A stretch of 64,000 nucleotides of DNA, taken from assembly GCF_029948125.1 (NCBI RefSeq), contig NZ_JASAMB010000017.1:1-64000 (forward strand), read 5' to 3'. Position 1 is the stretch's first letter; each line of letters opens with the position of its first letter. The notes under the pieces are model-generated. The model made no database searches, was not told where the DNA came from, and saw nothing but the letters and a program-made list of their open reading frames with translations. A program made the position numbers and the translations under genes. Source of the DNA: Catellatospora sp. KI3. GTDB lineage: Bacteria; Actinomycetota; Actinomycetes; Mycobacteriales; Micromonosporaceae. Shown here one piece after another: positions 36,391 through 45,466 of the stretch.

Positions 36391-39222
36391 ATGACCGGGC
36401 CTGAGCATGTGCGGGAACTGATCGACCAGTGCTGGCAGGCGCCGCGCGGCTCCGGCCAGGTGGCGCTGGCCGAGGAGGCGATCGCCCAGGCCGACGCGGT
36501 CGGCGACGACGAGCTCCGGTTCCAGGCGCGGATGGCGGCGACCGAGGCGTACTACCGGGCCGGGTCGCCGGACCGGTGCTTCGCCGCCTTCTCGTGGTGC
36601 CTGGCCCGCTACGACGAGCGGCCCGACCGGTACGCCGACAGCGCGAGCCTGCTGCTGTGGCACTTCAAGTACCAGGTCCACGCGCTGCCCCGGTTCCCTG
36701 AGGTCCCGCTGGAGCGCGCCTACACGGTGCTGGCGGACATGCAGCGGCGCTACCAGTCGGGCGGGCACAGCCTGCAGGCTGTCCACAAGCTCCGCTGGCT
36801 GGTCGCGGCCCACCTGGGCGACCTGGACACGGCCGGATACCACTACGAGCGGTGGCAGGCGGCGGCCCGGGACGAGAACTCCGACTGCGACGGCTGCGAC
36901 CCGACCGCGATGGCGCAGCACCTGGGCCGCCTGGGTCGGGACGAGGACGCGATCGCGCTGACCGACCCGGTGCTGGGGGAGCGGCTGTCCTGTGCCGAGC
37001 AGCCGCAGGAGATCCTGACCGCGCTGCTGCTGCCGTACCTGCGGACCGGGCGGGAGGAGGAGGCGCGGCGAGCGCACCAGCGGGCGTACCGGATGCTGCG
37101 TACCCAGCCCGCCAAGCTCGCGAGCATCGCCGAGCACGTCCGCTTCCTGGCCCTGGGCGGTGACGTCACCCGGGGACTGCAGGTGGTGGAGCGGCATCTG
37201 CCGTGGCTGGAGGACGCGCCGTCGCCCGCGGCGGAGATGGAGTTCGCCGCCGCGTCCGCCCTGCTGCTGCGGCTGCTGGCCGCGCTGGGCCACGGCGAGC
37301 TGGCGGTACGCGGTGCCCGCCGCACCGTCGCCGTGCTCGCCGACGAGCTGGCCGCGCGGGCGACGGGTTTGGCGGCCCGGTTCGACGCGCGCAACGGCAC
37401 CGGCGCGCAGAGCGCCCGGATCGCGGCGCTGCTGCAGGCCGAGCCGGTCGTCGCGGCGGCGCCGCCGCCCGCGGGGTGGCGGGTGCCGCCGCAGCGCGCC
37501 GCGGCGGAGGCCGCCCCCGACCCGCTGCCGGACGTGCCCGCCGACGCGGACCTCGACGCGCTGCTGGATCTGGTCGAGGAGTCGCTGCGGCGCGACCTCG
37601 AGCCCCGGGTGGAGGCGCTGTGGCTGCGCATCCGGCCGCTGAGCGAGCGCGACCCGCTGACCGCGCTGCAGCACGGCCGCCTGGCCGACCTGGCCGGGAT
37701 GCGCCTGCACAGCGAGGCCGCCGAGGAGACCGAGCGCGCCTGGGCCGAGGCACTGGAGTGGTACGTCCAGGCCGGTGACCTGGTGCGCCAGCACCGCATC
37801 CGGGGCCGGCTGGGGCTGCACCGCTGCCGCCAGGGCCAGGTCGAGGAGGGGCTGGCCGAGGTCCGCGCCACCACCGACTACCTGCTCGCGCACGCCGACG
37901 ACCGCGACCGCGCGGGCGCGCTGCGGCGGCTGGCCGTGGCGCTGCTGCACGCGCAGGAGCCCGCCGAGGCGCTGACCGTGCTGGACCGGGCGGCCGGCAT
38001 CGCCGAGCCCGATCCGGGCGCCCGCGTCCGGCTGCAGGTGATGCTGCTGCGGGCGCAGGCGCTGGGCGCCGACGGCCGGGTGCGCGATGCCGCCGACGCG
38101 GCGCAGGAGCTGGTCGACCAGGCGACCGCCGACGGCGAGCGCGAGCTGATCGGCCTGGGCGAGTTCTTCCTGGGCCAGGGCCTGACCATGCTGGAGGACT
38201 CGGCCGGGGCGGTCCGCGCCTACGACCGGGCCCTGACGCACACGCTGCCCGAACCGCTGGAGCGGGAGGTGCGGGAGCGGCGGGCGGTGCTGCTGGCCGG
38301 GACGCCGCGCGCGGCCGAGGTGGTCGACGACCTGTTCGCGATGGTCGAGCGGCTGGCCGAGGAGGCGGAGGAGGACGACGACACCGACCACATCCGGTTC
38401 CATCTCGCGGTGGCGCTGTTCAACGCGGGGCGGACGGAGGAGGCGGCCGAGGAGGCCGAGGAGGCGGTGGCCGACGCCGACGAGGTCGGCAACCAGAACC
38501 TGGCCGACCAGGGGCGGCACCTGCTCGCCGCGGTGTACCAGCGGCTGGGCGACCCGGACCGGGCCGTCTCCTACCTCGACCAGCTGGCCGGCAACCTGGA
38601 CGGCTTCGACAACGCCGCGGCGCGGGCCAGGGTGCTGGAGCAGGCCGGTGAGCTGCTGTTCGACCTCGACCGCGACGATCTGGCGGCGGTGCGGCTGGCC
38701 GCGGCCGCGGCGGCGTACGCGGTGGCGCGGCTGCCGCTGGACGAGATCCGGGCGCTGCGGCGGCAGACGGTCGCGGCGATGTTCGCCGATGACACCGAGC
38801 AGACCCGGATCGCGCTGGCCACGGTGGATGCCGCCGCGCGGGCGGTGCCGCCGGGCCTGGCCGCCGAGCCCGAGGCCGGGTACGAGCTGGCCTGGGTCGC
38901 CCTGGACGGGGCCCGGGCGCTGGCCGGGATCGGCGAGCCCGAGGCGGCGCTGTCCCGGCTGGCCGGGGTGGCGCAGCGGTTCGAGGAGCTGGAGTCGTTC
39001 GGGGAGGCGCTGCTGGCCGAGCTGACCCAGGGCGAGGTGCTGCTGGCGGTGGGCCGGGCCGAGGCGGCCGAGCCGGTGCTCCGCGCGGTGGTGAACCACC
39101 TGCCCCGCGATTCGGCGACCCTGCCCCGCGCCGCGTACGTGCTCGCGCACGCGCTCCTGCTCACCGGCCAGGGCGACGAGGCCCGCCGGTTGGCAGGGGA
39201 ATATGGGTTCGAACTGGACTAA
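36391..39222 (+). CDS. Giant tetratricopeptide-repeat protein
   Basis: 943 residues made almost wholly of alpha-helical hairpins of the TPR kind, rich in Ala, Leu, Arg and Glu. Repeats such as AAEETERAWAEALEWYVQAGDL, VLDRAAGIAEPDPGARVRLQVML and YQRLGDPDRAVSYLDQLAGN are seen along the whole length. There is no enzyme domain, signal or membrane helix. It is likely a scaffold, role unknown. The stop codon lies within the TetR operator at 39219-39234. The start ATG at 36391 has no strong ribosome binding site; a GTG at 36358 is the alternative. Confidence 0.82.
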   Translation: MTGPEHVRELIDQCWQAPRGSGQVALAEEAIAQADAVGDDELRFQARMAATEAYYRAGSPDRCFAAFSWCLARYDERPDRYADSASLLLWHFKYQVHALPRFPEVPLERAYTVLADMQRRYQSGGHSLQAVHKLRWLVAAHLGDLDTAGYHYERWQAAARDENSDCDGCDPTAMAQHLGRLGRDEDAIALTDPVLGERLSCAEQPQEILTALLLPYLRTGREEEARRAHQRAYRMLRTQPAKLASIAEHVRFLALGGDVTRGLQVVERHLPWLEDAPSPAAEMEFAAASALLLRLLAALGHGELAVRGARRTVAVLADELAARATGLAARFDARNGTGAQSARIAALLQAEPVVAAAPPPAGWRVPPQRAAAEAAPDPLPDVPADADLDALLDLVEESLRRDLEPRVEALWLRIRPLSERDPLTALQHGRLADLAGMRLHSEAAEETERAWAEALEWYVQAGDLVRQHRIRGRLGLHRCRQGQVEEGLAEVRATTDYLLAHADDRDRAGALRRLAVALLHAQEPAEALTVLDRAAGIAEPDPGARVRLQVMLLRAQALGADGRVRDAADAAQELVDQATADGERELIGLGEFFLGQGLTMLEDSAGAVRAYDRALTHTLPEPLEREVRERRAVLLAGTPRAAEVVDDLFAMVERLAEEAEEDDDTDHIRFHLAVALFNAGRTEEAAEEAEEAVADADEVGNQNLADQGRHLLAAVYQRLGDPDRAVSYLDQLAGNLDGFDNAAARARVLEQAGELLFDLDRDDLAAVRLAAAAAAYAVARLPLDEIRALRRQTVAAMFADDTEQTRIALATVDAAARAVPPGLAAEPEAGYELAWVALDGARALAGIGEPEAALSRLAGVAQRFEELESFGEALLAELTQGEVLLAVGRAEAAEPVLRAVVNHLPRDSATLPRAAYVLAHALLLTGQGDEARRLAGEYGFELD

Positions 39223-39234
39223 ACGGACGTTAAG
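39219..39234. promoter_or_regulatory. TetR-type operator 1 (before tetR)
   Basis: Imperfect palindrome CTAAACGGACGTTAAG, 24 bp before the tetR start. It matches four similar sites at 39881, 41443, 43876 and 43892 (consensus CTTAACGATCGTTAAG). It suggests autoregulation. Confidence 0.7.
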
Positions 39235-39257
39235 TCGGCACTTGACCGGCGGGTAGC

Positions 39258-39884
39258 ATGTCTCGGGTGACGGCAGTTGAGCAAGACGTAGCAGCACCCC
39301 CAGCAGCGGCGACCCCCACCAAGGCGCCCCGCCGGTCACGTCGCGAGGAGATCCTCGAGATCGCGGTCGGCCTGTTCGCGGCTCGCGGCTACCACGGTGT
39401 TTCCATGGACGACATCGGCACCGCCGCCGGCGTCACCGGACCAGCGCTCTACCACCACTTCGCCGGCAAGGAGGCGATGCTGGTCGCCGCGCTGATGCCG
39501 GTCAGCGAGGGCCTGCTCGCGGGCGGCCGGGGCCGCGTCGCCGACCACGGCGCCGACCCGAGGGCCGCGCTGGAGGCGCTGGTCGACTTCCACGTCGACT
39601 TCGCCCTGGCCCACCCGGCCGTCATCGCCCTGCACCTGCACGAGCTGGACCGCCTGCCCGAGGAGCCGCGCCGGGAGATCCGCCGCCTGCAGCGCCAGTA
39701 CGTCGAGGAGTGGGTGCAGGTGCTCACCGCCCTGCGCGCCGCGCTCAACCCGGGCGAGGCACGGGTGCTCGCGCACGCCGCGTTCGGTCTGATGAACTCC
39801 ACCCCGTTCCTCGGCGGAGAGGTCGACCGGCACCGCCGGGCGACGCTGCTGCGCGCTGCCGCCCTGGCGGCACTGCTCGGCTGA
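39258..39884 (+). CDS. TetR-family regulator of the acyl-CoA gene cluster
   Basis: 208 residues. The helix-turn-helix DDIGTAAGVTGPALYHHF is at 51-68, after a flexible Ala/Pro-rich N-terminus and the first helix REEILEIAVGLFAARGYHGVSM. The C-terminal helical domain should bind a ligand, perhaps an acyl-CoA given the neighbours. It likely represses itself and the three catabolic promoters via the shared palindrome. The start ATG at 39258 has only a weak GGGT; a GTG at 39267 is possible. Confidence 0.92.
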   Translation: MSRVTAVEQDVAAPPAAATPTKAPRRSRREEILEIAVGLFAARGYHGVSMDDIGTAAGVTGPALYHHFAGKEAMLVAALMPVSEGLLAGGRGRVADHGADPRAALEALVDFHVDFALAHPAVIALHLHELDRLPEEPRREIRRLQRQYVEEWVQVLTALRAALNPGEARVLAHAAFGLMNSTPFLGGEVDRHRRATLLRAAALAALLG

Positions 39885-39896
39885 ACCATCGTTAAG
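39881..39896. promoter_or_regulatory. TetR-type operator 2 (before biotin carboxylase)
   Basis: CTGAACCATCGTTAAG, 14 of 16 matches to the consensus. It overlaps the tetR stop codon and lies 73 bp before the biotin carboxylase start. Confidence 0.65.
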
Positions 39897-39969
39897 GCCC
39901 GCCTCCTTCCGTGTTCGGCCGACCGTCTAGCCTCAGCGATGGTTGTCTGAGCATCGGGAGGGGACCTAA

Positions 39970-41307
<1,338 letters not shown>

Positions 41308-41343
41308 ACTCGGCATTCGCACCCGCCGCCCCGCCTTGCGATC

Positions 41344-41402
41344 GACGCTGGCCTATCTAGAGCAGGATCATGGAGAATCTGTGCTCTAGATAGGCCAGCG
41401 TC
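41344..41402. repeat. Hairpin repeat family A, copy 1
   Basis: Perfect 21-bp stem (41344-41364 with 41382-41402) and a 17-base loop. The arm begins GACGCTGGCCTATCTAGAGC. The outer flanks (CCCGCCTT/AAGGCGGG) extend the pairing with small gaps to about 41331-41416. Confidence 0.92.
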
Positions 41403-41442
41403 AATGCTAAGGCGGGTGTGGGTGGGGGCGTGGGCGGATTGC

Positions 41443-41458
41443 CTTAACGAGCGCTAAG
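41443..41458. promoter_or_regulatory. TetR-type operator 3 (before HMG-CoA lyase)
   Basis: CTTAACGAGCGCTAAG ends 8 bp before the ATG and overlaps the ribosome binding region, so a bound repressor would block the leader directly. Confidence 0.7.
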
Positions 41459-41466
41459 GTGGCGGC

Positions 41467-42381
41467 ATGGGTGGTGTGCTGCCGAGCAGGGTGTCGATTC
41501 GTGAGGTCGGGCCGCGGGACGGGCTGCAGAACGAGAGCCCGGTGCCGACCGCGGACAAGATTCGGCTGGTCGAGGCGCTGGGGAGCACCGGCGTACAGCG
41601 GATCGAAGCGGTGTCGTACGTCCACCCGAAGGCGATCCCGCAGATGGCCGACGCCGACGACGTGTGGGCGGGCATCGCCCGCGAGCCGGGGCTGCGCTAC
41701 AGCGCCCTCGTGCCCAACCTGCGCGGGGCCGAGCGGGCGCTCGCGGGCGGGTTCACCGAGGTCGAGGTGGTGGTGTCGGCCAGTGACACGCACAACCGCC
41801 GCAACATCAACCGGTCCACCGCCGAGTCGCTGGACGAGATCGCGCCGCTGATCGAGCGGCTGCACGCGGGCGGGGCGACCGCCGAAGTGATCATCGCGAC
41901 GAGCTTCGGCTGCCCGTACGAGGGGGACGTGGACCCGGCGCGGGTGGCCGCGATCGTCGACCGGGTGGTCGCCGACGGGGCGGACCGGGTCGCGTTCGGC
42001 GACACGACGGGCATGGGCACGCCCCGGAGGGTGCGCGAGCTGCTCACCGCCGTCCGCGAGCGACAGCCGGACATCCCGGTGCTGCTGCACTTCCACAACA
42101 CCCGGGGCACCGGCCTGGCCAACATCCTGACCGCACTGGAGCTGGGCATCACCGAGTTCGACGCCAGCGTCGGCGGGCTGGGCGGCTGCCCGTACGCGCC
42201 GGGTGCGTCCGGCAACGTGGCGACCGAGGAGGTCGTGCACATGCTGCACGACATGGGCGTGGACACCGGCATCGACCTGGACGCGATGATCGAGGCGGCC
42301 CGGCTGGCGGAGAAGATCGTGGGCCGGGAGCTGCCCTCGGGCGTGCTCCGCGCCGGCCCGCGCCACCGCACCATCGCCTAG
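41467..42381 (+). CDS. Hydroxymethylglutaryl-CoA lyase
   Basis: 304-residue TIM-barrel lyase that cleaves HMG-CoA to acetoacetate and acetyl-CoA, the last step of leucine breakdown. The start VSIREVGPRDGLQNE carries the catalytic Arg/Asp. LVPNLRGAERAL, FGDTTGMGTP, LHFHNTRGTG and the signature GGLGGCPYAPGASGNVATE with the catalytic Cys are all present. The TetR operator just upstream ties it to the biotin carboxylase and carboxyltransferase genes. It is cut off from the next gene of the pathway by the chaplin-like gene. Confidence 0.95.
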   Translation: MGGVLPSRVSIREVGPRDGLQNESPVPTADKIRLVEALGSTGVQRIEAVSYVHPKAIPQMADADDVWAGIAREPGLRYSALVPNLRGAERALAGGFTEVEVVVSASDTHNRRNINRSTAESLDEIAPLIERLHAGGATAEVIIATSFGCPYEGDVDPARVAAIVDRVVADGADRVAFGDTTGMGTPRRVRELLTAVRERQPDIPVLLHFHNTRGTGLANILTALELGITEFDASVGGLGGCPYAPGASGNVATEEVVHMLHDMGVDTGIDLDAMIEAARLAEKIVGRELPSGVLRAGPRHRTIA

Positions 42382-42811
42382 TCGCCGAGCGCGCCAGTCT
42401 CCTGGCGACGGCGGCAGTCGTTCTATTGCGTGATCGCTATCGACGGTCTCAATACAGGCTTTAGCAGCGCATTCCGACCGCCAATTCCGATCATGAGCAC
42501 TGCGCGGCGCACCGGGATGTCGTAAATCGGACAGAGTGGAACGGAATAGGCTGTAAATCGTGCTTGGCCAGCGCGGAGTGAGCGCTGGGCGGGGCGATCG
42601 GCGCGTGTCCGGGGATGGGTCGGTTCGTTGACCGATGCGATGCCACAAATGCCCTATTTGTGCATGGCCGAAAGGCCGAGGCGAGCGCACGTCGACAGCC
42701 GGGGGTCCCATGCCTTCGGCGCGCTTTCCGCACCTGGGTCGCTACCGAAGTAGCAGTGGCGTCACGTGGAACTCCCCGTGGCAAAACAGACCGAAAGGCA
42801 CTGCGACTCTC
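42382..42811 (+). promoter_or_regulatory. Upstream region of the chaplin-like gene
   Basis: No gene in 430 bp. It holds: hairpin 42392-42407 (CGCCAG/CTGGCG, probable terminator of the lyase gene); a candidate BldN-type promoter (42604-42631); a dyad CACAAAT-GCCCT-ATTTGTG at 42644-42662, unusually AT-rich here; and directly after it a GGCC-GAAA-GGCC hairpin (42666-42677). The dyad and hairpin would lie in the leader RNA. Confidence 0.6.
42604..42631 (+). promoter_or_regulatory. Candidate BldN-type promoter
   Basis: CGTGTC, 16-bp spacer, CGTTGA. BldN (a developmental ECF sigma factor) in Streptomyces uses CGTAAC-N16-CGTTGA and drives chaplin genes. The -10 is perfect and the -35 matches 4 of 6. 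Confidence 0.5.
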
Positions 42812-43651
42812 ATGACTGGAAACTCGCTGGGCTCGCTGACCCGTAACTCGGTCAAGGTCGGCGTGCTCTCCGCCGGGATCCTGCTGATGGGCACCTCGGC
42901 CGCGCACGCGGCCGACAACTGGAACACCTCGTTCAACAGCGGCATCGGCTCCGGCAACCAGCTGAAGCTGCCCGTTCAGGCCCCGATCAACATCTGCGGC
43001 ATCGCCATCGGCATCCTGGGCGACGCGACCGCCGGCTGCACCGGCGGTGCGCAGGCGCAGTACGCGGCCGACGCGCTGCCCACCAACTGGAACAGCCAGG
43101 GCAACTCCGGCGTCCTGAGCGGCAACCAGGTCTTCGCCCCCGTCCAGGCCCCGATCAACGCCTGCGGCGTCGGTGTCGGCGTGCTCGGTGACGCGTCGGC
43201 GTCCTGCCAGGGCGGCTCGTCGGCCGTGTTCGGCGATGGCGCGCAGGCCGAGGGCCCGCAGGCCGAGGGCCCGCAGCGGCACGACCCGTACCGCGCCCAC
43301 AAGAACAAGCACCGGTGGAGCGCCCAGACGGAGAGCTCGCCGCTGGACAAGGTCACCGACCTGCTGTCGCTGGGCGCGCTGTTCGGTGGCGGCGCGCAGG
43401 CGATGCCGGTGGGCACCGACGCCGGGCTCGCCCTGGACGCCGAGCCGGCGGCGATGCGCAAGCGGTACCAGCACCAGCAGCAGGGCAGCTGCGAGCTGAA
43501 CTGGAACACCTCGTTCAACAGCGGCATCGGCTCCGGCAACCAGGTGTACGCCCCGGTTCAGCTGCCGATCGACATCTCCGGCGTCGCGGTGGGCGCCGGT
43601 GGCGACGCGTCGGCGAGCAGCGTCGGCGGCGTGAGCGCCGCCTACTGCTGA
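42812..43651 (+). CDS. Chaplin-like protein with three chaplin repeats
   Basis: 279 residues. Signal peptide to about residue 34 (LTRNSVKVGVLSAGILLMGTSAAHA). Three chaplin-like units at 36-76, 92-132 and 230-279 have the pattern SG-x-L/I-SGNQ-x5-PVQ-P-I-x-CG-x5-LGDA-x4-C. The second has the classic GVLSGN. Unit 3 has Ser in place of the first Cys (DISG), so it cannot form the usual intra-unit disulfide. Units 1 and 3 share an identical 40-plus-base stretch. A charged, His/Lys-rich linker (about 140-225) separates units 2 and 3. Chaplins are amyloid-forming surfactants coating aerial hyphae and spores. No sortase motif is present. Confidence 0.85.
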   Translation: MTGNSLGSLTRNSVKVGVLSAGILLMGTSAAHAADNWNTSFNSGIGSGNQLKLPVQAPINICGIAIGILGDATAGCTGGAQAQYAADALPTNWNSQGNSGVLSGNQVFAPVQAPINACGVGVGVLGDASASCQGGSSAVFGDGAQAEGPQAEGPQRHDPYRAHKNKHRWSAQTESSPLDKVTDLLSLGALFGGGAQAMPVGTDAGLALDAEPAAMRKRYQHQQQGSCELNWNTSFNSGIGSGNQVYAPVQLPIDISGVAVGAGGDASASSVGGVSAAYC

Positions 43652-43664
43652 ATCACCGCGCACT

Positions 43665-43697
43665 GATGGGGGCTGGCGCCGCGCGCCAGCCCCCATC
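43665..43697 (+). terminator. Terminator of the chaplin-like gene
   Basis: Perfect 14-bp stem GATGGGGGCTGGCG with a 5-base loop, 13 bp after the stop. Confidence 0.85.
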
Positions 43698-43720
43698 GCG
43701 TTGCGGGCGCCATGTGTGAG

Positions 43721-43786
43721 CGTGCGGTTTCGGGGAAAGTGTCGGAATCTTGGCAGCCTTTCCTGCACTTTCCCCGAAACTGCACG
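43721..43786. repeat. Hairpin repeat family B, copy 2
   Basis: Arms 43721-43741 and 43766-43786 pair at 20 of 21 positions plus a G-U. The core TTTCGGGGAAAGTG is shared with the copy at 27155. A further partial copy of the right flank (AACTGCGCGATCCGTGG) follows at about 43816. Confidence 0.85.
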
Positions 43787-43875
43787 ATCCACGGCGCGGG
43801 AGCGGGTGCTTGCGGAACTGCGCGATCCGTGGACGGCGTGGGCGGGTGGGTGGTTTCCGTCCCATGGAGTGGTAG

Positions 43876-43907
43876 CCTAACGATCGTTTAGGTGCACGAT
43901 CGTTCAG
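43876..43907. promoter_or_regulatory. Tandem TetR-type operators 4 and 5
   Basis: CCTAACGATCGTTTAG (43876-43891) and GTGCACGATCGTTCAG (43892-43907) lie end to end before the carboxyltransferase gene. Both share the ACGATCGTT core. The two centres are 16 bp apart, which could allow cooperative binding. Confidence 0.7.
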
Positions 43908-43934
43908 GTGTGGTCGGCCGGGGAGGGAAGCGCG

Positions 43935-45455
43935 ATGAAAGAGGAGCTGGACGGGCTGCGGGCCAGGGCGGCAGCCGGTGGTGCGGAGAAGTACCACCAG
44001 GCCAACGCGGTCAAGGGCAAGCTCTTCGCGCGTGAGCGCATCGCCCGGCTGGTCGACAAGGGCTCGTTCGTCGAGGACGGGATGTTCGCCAACGCGCTCG
44101 CGGGCGACCTGCCCGCCGACGGCGTCGTCACCGGCAACGCCACCATCGACGGGCGGCCGGTCTGCCTGATGGCCAACGACTCGACGGTGAAGGCGGGCAG
44201 CTGGGGCGCCCGTACCGTGGAGAAGATCATCAGGATCATCGAGCGGGCGTACGCGCAGGGCGTGCCGATGGTCTACCTCGTGGACTCGGCGGGCGCCCGG
44301 ATCACCGACCAGGTCGACCTGTTCCCGGGGCGGCGCGGGGCCGGGCACATCTTCTACCAGCAGGTGAAGTCGTCGGGCAGCATTCCGCAGGTGTGCGCGC
44401 TGTTCGGGCCGAGCGCGGCCGGCGGCGCGTACATCCCGGCGTTCTGCGACGTGGTGGCCATGGTGGACGGCAACGCCTCGATGTACCTGGGGTCGGACCG
44501 CATGGTCGAGATGGTCACCGGCGAGAAGACCACGCTGGAGGCGATGGGCGGCGCCAAGGTGCACACCGAGCAGTCCGGCGTCGGCCACTTCCTGTGCAAG
44601 GACGAGGACGAGGCGCTGGGCGTGGTGCGGCGCTACCTGTCGTACCTCCCGTCGAACTGGACCCAGCAGCCGCCGGCGGCGGAGTCCGCGCCCGCGCCCA
44701 CGACGGAGCTGGCCGAGATCATCCCGGACAGCGAGCGGCGCGCGTTCGACATGCGCAAGCTGGTCAAGGGCCTGCTCGACGGCGGGGAGTACTTCGAGAT
44801 CCAGGCGCGCTGGGCCAAGGAGCTGACGGTCGGCTTCGGCCGCCTCGACGGCCAGGTCGTCGGCGTGGTCGCCAACAACTCGCTGCACAAGGGCGGGGTG
44901 CTGTTCGTCGACTCGGCCGACAAGGCGAGCCGGTTCGTGCAGCTGTGCGACGCGTTCAACGTGCCGCTGCTGTTCCTCACCGACGTGCCGGGCTTCATGG
45001 TCGGCAGCGCGGTGGAGCGGCAGGGCATCATCCGGCACGGCGCCAAGATGGTCTCCGCCATCAGCGAGGCGACCGTGCCCAAGATCTGTGTGGTGGTGCG
45101 CAAGGCTTACGGCGCCGGCCTGTACGCCATGGCCGGGCCCGGCTTCATGCCCGAGGCGACCATCGCGCTGCCCACCGCGAAGATCGCGGTGATGGGGGCG
45201 GAGGCGGCCGTCAACGCCGTCTACGCCAACAAGATCGCGGCCATCGCGGACGAGGCCGAGCGCGAAGCGTTCGTCGCCGCCAAGCGGGCCGAGTACGAGA
45301 CCGACATCGATCTGGTCCGGCTCGCCAGCGAGCTGGTCATCGACTCGATCGTGGAGCCCGACCGGCTGCGCGACGAACTCATCCAGCGGTACCGCGCCGC
45401 ACAGGGCAAGGACCGTCACTTCTCGCGCCGCCGACACGGCGTGACCCCGGTTTAA
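43935..45455 (+). CDS. Acyl-CoA carboxylase carboxyltransferase (beta) subunit
   Basis: 506-residue crotonase-fold carboxyltransferase that moves CO2 from biotin to an acyl-CoA. The N-terminal half has the acyl-CoA oxyanion site GPSAAGGAYIPAFCD; the C-terminal half has FLTDVPGFMVGSAVERQGIIRHGAKM and the biotin-side RKAYGAGLYAM. It resembles methylcrotonyl/propionyl-type AccD proteins; the exact substrate is not clear. The start ATG at 43935 has GGGAGGGA upstream (a GTG at 43908 is less likely). The acyl-CoA dehydrogenase follows after 11 bp. It needs a biotin carrier not encoded here. Confidence 0.92.
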   Translation: MKEELDGLRARAAAGGAEKYHQANAVKGKLFARERIARLVDKGSFVEDGMFANALAGDLPADGVVTGNATIDGRPVCLMANDSTVKAGSWGARTVEKIIRIIERAYAQGVPMVYLVDSAGARITDQVDLFPGRRGAGHIFYQQVKSSGSIPQVCALFGPSAAGGAYIPAFCDVVAMVDGNASMYLGSDRMVEMVTGEKTTLEAMGGAKVHTEQSGVGHFLCKDEDEALGVVRRYLSYLPSNWTQQPPAAESAPAPTTELAEIIPDSERRAFDMRKLVKGLLDGGEYFEIQARWAKELTVGFGRLDGQVVGVVANNSLHKGGVLFVDSADKASRFVQLCDAFNVPLLFLTDVPGFMVGSAVERQGIIRHGAKMVSAISEATVPKICVVVRKAYGAGLYAMAGPGFMPEATIALPTAKIAVMGAEAAVNAVYANKIAAIADEAEREAFVAAKRAEYETDIDLVRLASELVIDSIVEPDRLRDELIQRYRAAQGKDRHFSRRRHGVTPV

Positions 45456-45466
45456 GAGAGGGCGAG

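Noticed and set aside
36313..39339. 1008-codon ORF on the minus strand
   Set aside because: Antisense shadow of the TPR gene; composition QRVRLG/HRR-rich with no family signal, while the plus strand has regular TPR patterns.
42382..42811. Cyclic-di-AMP (ydaO) riboswitch before the chaplin-like gene
   Set aside because: Wall-related actinobacterial genes can carry one, but I could not find its conserved core here.
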